DNA of 6,371 nucleotides. Source: an uncultured Coriobacteriales bacterium. Lineage in GTDB: Bacteria > Actinomycetota > Coriobacteriia > Coriobacteriales > UMGS124. Positions 1 to 6,314 of this stretch are shown in pieces. The position numbers and the translations under genes were made by a program. Location: contig CAIFEU010000143.1 of the NCBI GenBank assembly GCA_903789505.1, positions 1-6,371 on the forward strand, given 5' to 3'. The stretch's first letter is position 1; every line of letters starts with the position of its first letter. The notes under the pieces were generated by a model. That model was not told the origin of the DNA. It did not search any database and worked only from the letters and a program-made list of their open reading frames with translations.

Positions 1-97
1 GGGCGCCCGGCTCCCCGGCGGGGGCGCGCGCCTACCCCCCCCGCGCCGCGCAGACCGGGCCGCGCGCCCCGGGGCGCCCGCCCGGGGGGGGGCGCCC
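1..97. other. Extremely G/C-rich low-complexity end of the window with repeated GGGCGCCC
   Basis: The self-complementary octamer GGGCGCCC occurs at 1-8, 72-79 and 90-97. A further 14-base palindrome spans 64-77. Runs of 8 C (35-42) and 9 G (84-92) are present. The stretch encodes the odd end of CbiJ and then about 31 bases past its stop. Bases 1-31 show no start codon with a ribosome site, and no terminator with a U run. Such runs are prone to sequencing and assembly length errors. Confidence 0.5.
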
Positions 98-1531
98 GAT
101 GACGACGCGGCGCGCGGCGCACTCCTGCGCCGCGGCGACCTTCTCGGACATGCCCCCGACGACCCCGGAGTCCTTGGTCACGAGCCAGCGGGCGCCCACG
201 TCGCGCAGCATCGCGACATTGAGCCCTCGCGAGCACGGGCCCTGGACGCACAGCACGTGGGAGCGCCCGATGCCCACGGCATCGCACGCCAGGATGGCCT
301 CGGGCGTGGGCAGCACGCGCGCGAACACGCGCCCCGCCCCGCCGGGTCCCAGGCCCGCCACGAACTCCGCCAGCTCGTTGGCGCCCGTCGTGAGCATGAT
401 GGGCCCCTGGGTCCCGGCGAGCGCCTCCGCCGCCGCCCGGGCGCCCTCGACCACGACGGCGTCGCGGGGCAGCGGCGTGGCGGGGCGCAGCAGGCGCACG
501 AGCGGTATCGAGTCGGCGGCGCACGCCCGGGCGACGTTGCCCCCCACCTGCCGCGCGTAGGGGTGGGTCGCGTCGACGGCGGCGGCGCACCCCGCCAGCG
601 CGTCGGCCATGCCGACGGCGTCGAGCCTGCCCACGCGCACCTCGACTCCGGAGGGAGCCCCCATCGCGGCATCGCCGTACTCGGTCGCGACGAACGCGCG
701 GCACGGCCTGCCCGCAGCGCTCATCCGCTCGCACAGCTCCCGGCCCTCGGTCGTGCCGGCGAACACCGCGACCCGCGCGTCGCGGGGCAGCGCCGCAAGC
801 TCGGCGGGGACCCCCTCGCCCGACGCGGCCGGGGCGGCCGGCGACGCCGCCCGCCCGTCGCCCCCCTTCCGCCAGCCCGGGCGGCTCAGCTGGTAGAGGA
901 GGGCGTTCACGATCGCGGCGGCGACGTTGCTGCCCCCGCGCCGGCCGCGCGCGACGATCGCGTTCACGCCGCTCGCGAGCAGCAGCTCCTTCGCCTCGAC
1001 GACGTTGACGAACCCCACCGGCACGCCAATCACCAGGTCGGGGCGCATCCTGCCGTCGCGCACCAGCTCGACGATCCGCAGCAGCGCAGTGGGGGCGTTG
1101 CCCACGGCGATGACCAGGGGGCCCTCGACCTCGCAGGCGGCGTCCATGCTCGCGACGGCGCGCGTCGTGCCGTCGGCCCGTGCGCGGGCGGCGACGTCGG
1201 GGTCGGCCATGTGGCACACCGGGGTGCATCCCAGGGCGCGGCAGGCGGGCTTGCTCACGCCCGCGAGTGCCATGTTCGTGTCGGTGACAATCGTCGCTCC
1301 CGACGCCAGCGCCCGCAGGCCAGCCTCGACCGCCCCCGGGGTGAACGTCAGCGAGTCGGCGAACGAGAAGTCCGCCGTCGCGTGGATGACGCGCATGACG
1401 ACCGGCGCCTCGAGCGGGTCGAGGCTCTCGGCCCGCGCCCCCAGCTCGTAGCGTATCGTCTCCATGCTGCGCCGCTCTATCTGCTCCGGCCCCATAGACG
1501 CCGAGCCGTCTGCCGGCCGCCGCTCGCCCAT
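32..1531 (-). CDS. cbiC-cbiJ: Fused precorrin-8X methylmutase CbiC and precorrin-6A reductase CbiJ
   Basis: One open frame of 499 residues carries two complete domains. Residues about 14-217 are CbiC, which moves the C11 methyl to C12 to give (cobalt-)cobyrinate. They include IERRSMETIRYELG (18-31), the catalytic His50 in RVIHATADF, TDTNMALAGV (83-92), GNAPTAL (144-150), GVPVGFVNVVEAKE (169-182) and RGGSNVAAAIVNALL (198-212). An Ala/Pro/Gly-rich linker spans about 218-250. Residues about 251-480 are CbiJ, the NAD(P)H-dependent reductase of (cobalt-)precorrin-6A: VFAGTTEGREL (256-266), DATHPYA (320-326), LTTGANELAEF (380-390), RVLPTPE (405-411) and VTKDSGVVGGMSEK (451-464). GTTEGR favours the anaerobic-type CbiJ over aerobic CobK. 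ATG 1531 is chosen for its GGGAG 8 bases upstream; ATG 1495 also fits the domain start but lacks one. After residue 480 the sequence is low-complexity and the expected final helix is missing, so the C terminus may be frameshifted. Confidence 0.93.
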   Translation of the reverse strand: MGERRPADGSASMGPEQIERRSMETIRYELGARAESLDPLEAPVVMRVIHATADFSFADSLTFTPGAVEAGLRALASGATIVTDTNMALAGVSKPACRALGCTPVCHMADPDVAARARADGTTRAVASMDAACEVEGPLVIAVGNAPTALLRIVELVRDGRMRPDLVIGVPVGFVNVVEAKELLLASGVNAIVARGRRGGSNVAAAIVNALLYQLSRPGWRKGGDGRAASPAAPAASGEGVPAELAALPRDARVAVFAGTTEGRELCERMSAAGRPCRAFVATEYGDAAMGAPSGVEVRVGRLDAVGMADALAGCAAAVDATHPYARQVGGNVARACAADSIPLVRLLRPATPLPRDAVVVEGARAAAEALAGTQGPIMLTTGANELAEFVAGLGPGGAGRVFARVLPTPEAILACDAVGIGRSHVLCVQGPCSRGLNVAMLRDVGARWLVTKDSGVVGGMSEKVAAAQECAARRVVIGRPPPGGRPGARGPVCAARGG

Positions 1532-1599
1532 CGCGCTCACTCCCACCCAAGAACTCCCGTCGCCCCCGGGGGCCCCCGGCGCGCGCCGGCCCCCGCTGC
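1532..1599 (-). other. GC-palindromic spacer between cobO and cbiC-cbiJ
   Basis: This is the only gap between genes in the window, 68 bases long. It contains overlapping perfect palindromes: 1562-1573 (GCCCCCGGGGGC), 1566-1579 and 1576-1589 (CCGGCGCGCGCCGG). The RNA could fold into a very stable GC structure just after the cobO stop. No run of U follows, so it is not a standard intrinsic terminator. It may be an RNA processing or stability element, a partial attenuator, or simply GC-biased sequence. No -10/-35 promoter pattern is visible. Confidence 0.45.
1540..1544 (-). promoter_or_regulatory. Ribosome binding site of cbiC-cbiJ
   Basis: On the minus strand GGGAG is followed by 8 bases and then ATG at 1531. 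This site decides the start over the in-frame ATG at 1495, which has no purine-rich stretch at the right distance. It is the only internal gene of the operon that initiates without overlapping the previous stop codon. Confidence 0.7.
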
Positions 1600-2133
1600 T
1601 CAGAACTCGACCCCCGGCCTCGCCACGACGCCGTCCTCGTAGGGGTGGCGGACGCAGCGCATCTCGGTGACGTAGTCGGCGCGGTCCAGCACCGCCCGGC
1701 TCGGCCCCCTGCCGGTGACGATGACCTCGCACCGACCCCCCGCGCGCTCGCGGGCGACCGCCTCGTCGAGCAGGACCAGCAGCGCCGCCTCGTCGAGCAG
1801 GCCGCTGGAGACCGCCGCGCACGCCTCGTCCAGGACGAGCATCTCCGCCCCTCCCGCGCGCAGGGCCTCCCCCGCGCGGGAGGCGACGCGCGCGAGCTGG
1901 GCCCGCGCGTCGGCGCGCTGCGCCTCGTCCATCCTAAACGAGAACGTTATCCCCGGGTCGCAGCTCACGATCTCCACGCCCGGGAGCCGGCGCAGCGCGC
2001 GCACCTCGCCCGAGGTGCCGTCCTTGAGGAACTGCGCCACGCAGACCCGCCAGCCGTGTCCGACCGCGCGCAGGGCGGCGCCGAACGCCGCGGTCGTCTT
2101 CCCCTTCCCGTCCCCCTCGTAGACCTGGATCAT
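1600..2133 (-). CDS. cobO: Cob(I)yrinic acid a,c-diamide adenosyltransferase (CobO/BtuR/CobA type)
   Basis: Product of 177 residues, a full-length CobO-family corrinoid adenosyltransferase. It transfers the 5'-deoxyadenosyl group of ATP to the cobalt of reduced corrinoids in the cytoplasm. Visible motifs: the P-loop GDGKGKTTAAFG (7-18); VAQFLKDG (32-39), the strand after the first helix; a Walker B-like MLVLDEAC (98-105); VTGRGPSRAVLDRADYVTEM (139-158), matching the family's TGR...AD-x-VTEM block; and the usual C-terminal end HPYEDGVVARPGVEF (163-177). The start ATG at 2133 overlaps the cbiP stop as ATGA and has GGGGGGAG about 5 bases ahead. Its ATPase fold and end motif are intact, so it looks functional. 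Being directly after cbiP suits its role, since CbiP prefers the adenosylated substrate. A 68-base gap follows, where the chain of overlaps ends. Confidence 0.96.
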   Translation of the reverse strand: MIQVYEGDGKGKTTAAFGAALRAVGHGWRVCVAQFLKDGTSGEVRALRRLPGVEIVSCDPGITFSFRMDEAQRADARAQLARVASRAGEALRAGGAEMLVLDEACAAVSSGLLDEAALLVLLDEAVARERAGGRCEVIVTGRGPSRAVLDRADYVTEMRCVRHPYEDGVVARPGVEF

Positions 2134-3737
2134 CCCGTCTCCCCCCTCGCCTCGTCGTCCACGCCCCGCTCGATGATGCCCATGAGCGCGTCCATGTCCA
2201 GCGACCGCTCGAGCGTGTCGGCGAGCAGGTCGAGCTGGCGGTCCTCGAACGCCCGGGCGTCGGGCGCCTCGGGGGCGTCGGGGGCGAGGCCGCGCCGCTC
2301 CAGCAGGGCATCGACAAGAGCCGAGCTCACCCCGCTCGCGTCGAACAGGCCGTGCACGTAGGTACCCATGACCGTGGGAAGCGCCGCGCCGTCGGGGCGG
2401 CCCCCGCCAGCGCCGAGGAGGACGGCGGGGCGCACGTGCTCCCCCGAGCCGCCGCGCCCGCCCGCCGGAGGCTGCGGCCAGGTCCTGCCCATGTGGACCT
2501 CGTACCCCTCGATGGGTAGGCCCGACAGGCGGGAGAACGCCCCCGCGAGCCCCCCGTCGAAGCGCCCGGTCACCTGCGCCATGCGCTTGTCCGCGGAGAA
2601 CTCCGTCACGACCGGCAGCAGGCCCAGGCCCTCCTCGCGGCCTCCCCCGTCGCTGCCGAGGTCGTCGACGAGCTCGCGACCGAGCATCTGATAGCCACCG
2701 CAGATGCCGATCACGGGCGTGGACTGGCCGGCGAGCGAGCGCACGCAGCGGTCCAGCCCGCGCTCGCGCATCCAGCGCAGGTCGTCCAGGGTCGCCTTCG
2801 TGCCCGGAAGCACGACCAGGTCGGGCCTGCCGAGGGCTTCCGCGCGGTCCACGTAGCGGACGCGCGCGCGGGGATGCCGGTCGAGCTGGTCGAAGTCGGT
2901 GAAGTTGGACAGGTGGGGCAGGCGCACCACGGCGACGTCGACGCACCCGGGCAAGGCGGGCTCGCCCGAGCCGCGGGCGCCCGCGTCGAGGCGCGCGGAC
3001 AGGCTGTCCTCGTCGCCGAGGTCGAACCTGCGGTACGGGACCACGCCCAGAACCGGGACGCCGGTGAGCTCCTCGAGCTGCCCCAGGCCGGGGGCGAGTA
3101 TCTCGGGGTCCCCGCGGAACTTGTTGATCACGACGCCGCGCACCAGCGCCCGGTCCGCGGGCGCGAGGAGCTCGAGTGTGCCGACGACCTGCGCGAAGAC
3201 ACCGCCCGGGTCGATGTCGGCGACGAGGATCACCGGCGCGTGGGCCATGCGCGCCATCCCCATGTTGACGATGTCGTCCGCGTTGAGGTTGATCTCGGCG
3301 GGACTGCCCGCCCCCTCTATGACCATCACGTCGCGCCCCTGAGCCAGCTCGCGGTACGCGGAGGCGACGACCTCGCGCAGGTCGCGCCTGAACGCGGCGT
3401 AGCGACGCGCCCCCATCGTCGCGAGCGGCTCGCCGAGCACGACGACCTGGCTGCCCGTGTCGCTGGTGGGCTTGAGCAGGATCGGGTTCATGCGCACGTC
3501 GGGCTCGACCCCCGCGGCGTGAGCCTGGATGACCTGGGCGCGCCCCATCTCGCGCCCGTCGCGCGTGACGCCGCTGTTGAGCGCCATGTTCTGGCTCTTG
3601 AAGGGGGCCACGCTCAGGCCCCGGCGCGCCAAGGCGCGACACAGGCCGGCGGCGATGAGGCTCTTGCCGACGTTGGACATCGTACCCTGCACCATGATCG
3701 CCCGCGCGCCGCCGTGGCGCGCCTTCTCCCCGCTCAT
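2130..3737 (-). CDS. cbiP: Cobyric acid synthase CbiP (glutamine-dependent amidotransferase)
   Basis: Product of 535 residues, slightly above the usual 480-510. CbiP uses ATP and glutamine to amidate the b, d, e and g carboxylates of adenosylcobyrinic acid a,c-diamide, giving adenosylcobyric acid. The N-terminal part is a dethiobiotin-synthetase-like ATPase domain: GTMSNVGKS (18-26), PFKSQNMALNS (45-55), MNPILLKP (83-90), VIEGAGSPAEINL (139-151), ADIDPGGVFA (173-182) and NKFRGD (205-210). The C-terminal half is a triad-type glutamine amidotransferase: LPGTKAT (310-316), nucleophile Cys346 in GICGGYQMLG, GYEVHMGRT (411-419), and catalytic His462 in GTYVHGLFD. Two Gly-rich inserts (about 361-370 and 424-450) account for the extra length. 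The ATG at 3737 sits in an ATGA overlap with the cobD stop and has a strong GGGGAGGA ahead of it. The TGA in turn overlaps the cobO start. Confidence 0.97.
   Translation of the reverse strand: MSGEKARHGGARAIMVQGTMSNVGKSLIAAGLCRALARRGLSVAPFKSQNMALNSGVTRDGREMGRAQVIQAHAAGVEPDVRMNPILLKPTSDTGSQVVVLGEPLATMGARRYAAFRRDLREVVASAYRELAQGRDVMVIEGAGSPAEINLNADDIVNMGMARMAHAPVILVADIDPGGVFAQVVGTLELLAPADRALVRGVVINKFRGDPEILAPGLGQLEELTGVPVLGVVPYRRFDLGDEDSLSARLDAGARGSGEPALPGCVDVAVVRLPHLSNFTDFDQLDRHPRARVRYVDRAEALGRPDLVVLPGTKATLDDLRWMRERGLDRCVRSLAGQSTPVIGICGGYQMLGRELVDDLGSDGGGREEGLGLLPVVTEFSADKRMAQVTGRFDGGLAGAFSRLSGLPIEGYEVHMGRTWPQPPAGGRGGSGEHVRPAVLLGAGGGRPDGAALPTVMGTYVHGLFDASGVSSALVDALLERRGLAPDAPEAPDARAFEDRQLDLLADTLERSLDMDALMGIIERGVDDEARGETG
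2139..2146 (-). promoter_or_regulatory. Ribosome binding site of cobO
   Basis: Minus-strand GGGGGGAG lies 5 bases before the ATG at 2133, inside the end of cbiP. It supports this start, which matches the conserved N terminus of the family (a few residues before the P-loop). Confidence 0.65.
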
Positions 3738-4942
3738 GGGCGTCCTCCCCTCTCGCCGTCGCCCGCGCCCGCTGCGCCCCGTGCGGCCGGCGCTCCCTCC
3801 TCCGCCGCCAGCGCGTCGAGCAGCCGGGCGTTCTGACCGGGCAGGCGCACCGCCACGCGGCACCACGCGTCGTCGAGCCCCACGAAGTCCCCGCACGCCC
3901 TGACCAGGACGCCCCGCTCCGCCAGACGCTCCGCCAGACGCGCGCCGCGCGCCCGAAACAGCAGGTAGTTGGCACGGCCCTCGACCACGCGCAGCCCCAG
4001 CTCGCCGATCCCGCCGATCAGCGCGGCGCGCTGGGCGCCCACGAGCTCGCGGGTCGCCGCCAAAAACGCGTCATCGCCCAACGCCGCGATGCCCGCCGCC
4101 TGCGCCACGGTGGATACGGGCCAGGGGGCACCTGCGCGCGCCAGCCCCTCGACCAACGCGGGGTCGGAGCACAGGGCGTAGCCCAGACGCAGGCCGGCCA
4201 TGCCGTAGAGCTTGGTGAAGGCGCGCAGCACGACCAGCCGGTGGTGCGCCGCGACGTAGCGCGCCATCGTGCGGGCGGGGGCGTCGTCGAGGAACCCGAG
4301 GAAGCACTCGTCGACCAGCAGCGTGGCGCCCACCCGCTCGCAGCGGAGGAGCACCTCCCGCAGCAGGGCGGGGTCGCTGACGACGCCCGTCGGGTTGTTC
4401 GGCTCGCACAGCGCCACCAGGCCCACGCCCGGGACGATCTCGTCGAGCACGCCCTCGTCGAGGGAGAACCCGCGCTCGGGGGCGAGGCGATGGCGGGACA
4501 CGGCGCAGCCCTCGAGGGCCAGCGCGCGCTCGTACTCGGAGAAGGTGGGGGCGCACACGAGCGCCCGCGCGGGCGACAGAGCGCGGGCGAGCCGGTACAC
4601 GAGGTCCGCCGCGCCGGCGCCGCACGCGACCATGCCGGGTTCCAGGCCCGGCAGCCCCTCACGCTCGGCGATTGCGCGCCGCAGCTGCGAGCAGGCGGGG
4701 TCGGGGTAGCGGTCGCACAGGGGCAGCGCGGCGCGCGCCGCCGCGAGCGCCGCCGGGCTCATGCCGAGCGGGTTGGTGTTGGCGGAGAAGTCCAGCACGT
4801 CGCGCCGCGTCCCCGACCGCGCGGGGGCGCCCGGGACCCCTCCCAATGCAGGCGCCCCGCCGGAAAGGTCGAGGGGCGCGCCGCCGTGCACCGCCAGGCG
4901 TGGCAGGGCCCGGGCGGCGCCGCGACCCGCGGGCGCGCTCAC
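3734..4942 (-). CDS. cobD: Threonine-phosphate decarboxylase CobD (PLP enzyme)
   Basis: Product of 402 residues, longer than the 364 of Salmonella CobD. It is a fold-type I PLP enzyme of the histidinol-phosphate aminotransferase group that decarboxylates L-threonine O-3-phosphate to (R)-1-amino-2-propanol phosphate, the linker used by CbiB. Visible motifs: HGG (19-21) and LDFSANTNPLGM (50-61), typical of CobD; RYPDP (78-82); PNNPTG (181-186); the PLP-contacting Asp in LLVDECF (D211); the Schiff-base lysine in AFTKLYG (K244) with GLRLGYA after it; and RVAVR near the C terminus (362-366), which should hold the carboxylate-binding Arg. The GTG start at 4942 is chosen because it overlaps the cbiB stop as GTGA. 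It puts 18 residues before HGG, and a GTG at 4891 is the alternative. The last 20 or so residues are a Gly/Ala-rich tail. The linked CbiB argues against a histidine-pathway HisC. Confidence 0.92.
   Translation of the reverse strand: MSAPAGRGAARALPRLAVHGGAPLDLSGGAPALGGVPGAPARSGTRRDVLDFSANTNPLGMSPAALAAARAALPLCDRYPDPACSQLRRAIAEREGLPGLEPGMVACGAGAADLVYRLARALSPARALVCAPTFSEYERALALEGCAVSRHRLAPERGFSLDEGVLDEIVPGVGLVALCEPNNPTGVVSDPALLREVLLRCERVGATLLVDECFLGFLDDAPARTMARYVAAHHRLVVLRAFTKLYGMAGLRLGYALCSDPALVEGLARAGAPWPVSTVAQAAGIAALGDDAFLAATRELVGAQRAALIGGIGELGLRVVEGRANYLLFRARGARLAERLAERGVLVRACGDFVGLDDAWCRVAVRLPGQNARLLDALAAEEGAPAARGAAGAGDGERGGRP
3743..3750 (-). promoter_or_regulatory. Strong ribosome binding site of cbiP
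   Basis: Minus-strand GGGGAGGA lies 5 bases before the ATG at 3737, inside the last codons of cobD. It supports this start over longer upstream-extended reading, even though the gene also overlaps the previous stop by ATGA. Confidence 0.75.
3916..3939 (-). repeat. Perfect 12-base tandem duplication inside cobD
   Basis: The 12-base unit GCTCCGCCAGAC (plus strand) occurs twice back to back. It is in frame and gives the peptide RLAERLAERG near residue 336 of CobD. The four-residue periodicity fits a surface helix, so the protein is probably tolerant of it. It looks like a recent slippage duplication or a repeated helical motif; only a comparison with relatives would tell. Confidence 0.7.
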
Positions 4943-5916
4943 GAGAGGGCCCCCGCGACAGCGATGGCCGCCACGCGGCACGCGCACAGAAGCGCGAGCG
5001 CCAGGACGCAGCAGGCGAGCATCAGCCGGTTCGCGCGCGCGATGTCGTCCGCCTCGACCGGCCTGCCAGGGTCCCCCAGGGTCGGCCTGCTGACCAGGAC
5101 GCCGCCGTAGGTCGCGCCGCCGCCCAGCCGCACGCCGAGCGCGCCCGCCATCGCCGACTCTCCCTGCGCCGAGTTGGGGCTCGCGTGCCTGCGGCGGTCG
5201 CGGCGCCAGACGCGCCACGCGCCGCTGCCCGACAGCCCCACGACGGGTGCGACGACGACCATGCACAGGGCCGTGAGCCGCGCGGGCACCCAGTTGGCGA
5301 CATCGTCGACGCGCGCCGCGACCCTGCCGAAGTAGCGGTAGCGCTCGTCGTCGTACCCGATCATGGAGTCGAGCGTGTTGATGGCCTTGTACAGCATCGC
5401 ACCGGGCGCGCCGACGACGACCATGTACAGCAGCGGCGCGACGACCCCGTCGGAGGCGTTCTCGGCGACCGTCTCGACCGCGGCGCGCGCGACGCCCGCC
5501 TCGTCGAGCGCGTCGGTGTCGCGCCCGACGACAATCGAGACCGCACGGCGCGCGCCGGCGAGGTCGCCCCTGAGCAGCGCCGCGCGGACGAGCATGGTCT
5601 GGCGCCACAGCTCGTGGGTCGCGAGCAGCTGGTAGCACATGAACGCCTCGACCGCCACGCGCAGGGCATGGGAGGCGAGCTCGCAGGCACAGAGCACGCC
5701 GGCCGCCAGCGCGCAGCTCGCCGCGGGGACCACCACCGCGACGACCGCCCCAGCGGCGAGCTGCCCGCCCGGCGTGTCGGGGAAGCGTGGGCGCAGGTGC
5801 CGCTCGAGCCACGTCACGGACCTGCCCATGGCGACGACCGGATGGGGCATCCAGCGCGGGTCGCCCAGGGCGAGGTCGAGGAGGAAGCCGCAGACAACGC
5901 ACAGGACCGTCGTCAT
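4939..5916 (-). CDS. cbiB: Adenosylcobinamide-phosphate synthase CbiB (membrane protein)
   Basis: Product of 325 residues, the normal CbiB length. CbiB condenses adenosylcobyric acid with (R)-1-amino-2-propanol phosphate at the cytoplasmic membrane. Conserved blocks appear in family order: ALGDP then HPVVAMGR (16-32), VGRDT-x-LDE (130-139), ETVAENASDGVVAPLLY (148-164), YKAINTLDSMIGYDDERY (176-193), the FGRVAARVDDVANWVPARL block (196-214), and SPNSAQGESAMAGAL (246-260) followed by LGGG-x-TYGG (264-272). Hydrophobic stretches at about 2-17, 53-79, 157-176, 213-229 and 297-324 fit a multi-pass membrane protein. The ATG at 5916 shares ATGA with the cobU stop, and the TGA at 4941-4939 shares GTGA with the cobD start. 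Upstream of the ATG is a G-rich stretch rather than a clean Shine-Dalgarno, consistent with entry by coupled translation. CobD, the supplier of its small substrate, is encoded next. Confidence 0.96.
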   Translation of the reverse strand: MTTVLCVVCGFLLDLALGDPRWMPHPVVAMGRSVTWLERHLRPRFPDTPGGQLAAGAVVAVVVPAASCALAAGVLCACELASHALRVAVEAFMCYQLLATHELWRQTMLVRAALLRGDLAGARRAVSIVVGRDTDALDEAGVARAAVETVAENASDGVVAPLLYMVVVGAPGAMLYKAINTLDSMIGYDDERYRYFGRVAARVDDVANWVPARLTALCMVVVAPVVGLSGSGAWRVWRRDRRRHASPNSAQGESAMAGALGVRLGGGATYGGVLVSRPTLGDPGRPVEADDIARANRLMLACCVLALALLCACRVAAIAVAGALS

Positions 5917-6314
5917 GGGCGCCCCGCCCCCGCCGCGCGGCGGGGCAGCTCGCCCCTGATTGCCTGGGGGATGCCGCAGGTCATGCGCACGACGCACGTC
6001 GCACGCGCGGCGAGGGCGCAGCACAGCCTGCCCACCGACTCCCGCCAGCCGGCGAGCCCGGCGTCCAGCGGGATGAGGTCGCACCCGACCTCGTCGCAGG
6101 TGACGACCGCCTTCGCGCCCAGCGGGCCCACGAGCGCCTCCCACCCCTGCGCGGCGCCGGGGACGTCCGCCCCCGGGCGCAGCAGCTCATGGGCGTCGGC
6201 GACGCAGGGACGGCCGTCGAGGGCGCCCCGGGCGATGTCCCGCTCGGGGCCGCCCCGCACCTCGCGCACGAAGGCGCCCTTGCCCGACCCGGCGCCACCT
6301 ATGACGAGGATCAC
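5913..6314 (-). CDS. cobU: Compact CobU-type adenosylcobinamide kinase / adenosylcobinamide-phosphate guanylyltransferase
   Basis: Product of 133 residues, against about 180 for enterobacterial CobU. CobU phosphorylates adenosylcobinamide and then transfers GMP to give adenosylcobinamide-GDP, the substrate of CobS. A P-loop follows the first strand (MILVIGGAGSGKG, residues 1-13). The C-terminal half carries the CobU signature: DEVGCDLIP (74-82), a W-R-x5-GR-x-CC-x-LA helix (90-102), then CGIPQAIRG (113-121). The usual middle segment (the YIAT strand and the HxxxRPxxWxTxE region with the guanylylated His) is not recognisable; His42 in DAHELL is the only histidine. The P-loop has Gly13 where Ser/Thr normally follows the lysine. 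From memory, short CobU forms with this CC/CGI pattern occur in anaerobic Firmicutes. The start is GTG at 6314, inside a GTGA overlap with cobS; the stop shares ATGA with cbiB. Family assignment is firm; whether both activities are kept is uncertain. Confidence 0.82.
   Translation of the reverse strand: MILVIGGAGSGKGAFVREVRGGPERDIARGALDGRPCVADAHELLRPGADVPGAAQGWEALVGPLGAKAVVTCDEVGCDLIPLDAGLAGWRESVGRLCCALAARATCVVRMTCGIPQAIRGELPRRAAGAGRP

Noticed and set aside
1..97. Terminator or attachment site built from the GGGCGCCC repeats
   Set aside because: The octamer is self-complementary and common by chance in such GC-rich DNA. Two copies lie inside the coding frame and no U run is present.
1532..1599. 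Intrinsic terminator or cobalamin riboswitch between cobO and cbiC-cbiJ
   Set aside because: The palindromes are not followed by a U run. The spacer is far too short for a cobalamin riboswitch, and I found no recognisable B12-box sequence.
257..1642. Plus-strand open frame of 461 codons opposite cbiC-cbiJ
   Set aside because: Its peptide is Arg/Ala/Gly/His-rich with no recognisable domain, and it lies antisense to a clear enzyme gene. Long antisense frames are expected at this GC content because stop codons are rare.
2874..3836. Plus-strand open frame of 320 codons opposite cbiP
   Set aside because: It mirrors cbiP codons, has no family motif and no convincing ribosome site; it is a GC-driven shadow.
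2134..3975. Long minus-strand upstream extension of the cobO frame
   Set aside because: The extension is Arg/Pro/Gly-rich noise in a shifted frame over cbiP. The true CobO N terminus begins at ATG 2133, just before the P-loop.
3734..4942. Histidinol-phosphate aminotransferase (HisC) instead of CobD
   Set aside because: The N-terminal HGG and DFSANTNPLGM blocks are CobD-like, and the gene is locked between cbiB and cbiP by 4-base overlaps, with no histidine genes nearby.
4241..5110. Plus-strand open frame of 289 codons spanning the cobD/cbiB junction
   Set aside because: It is antisense to two well supported genes, compositionally biased, and without recognisable motifs.
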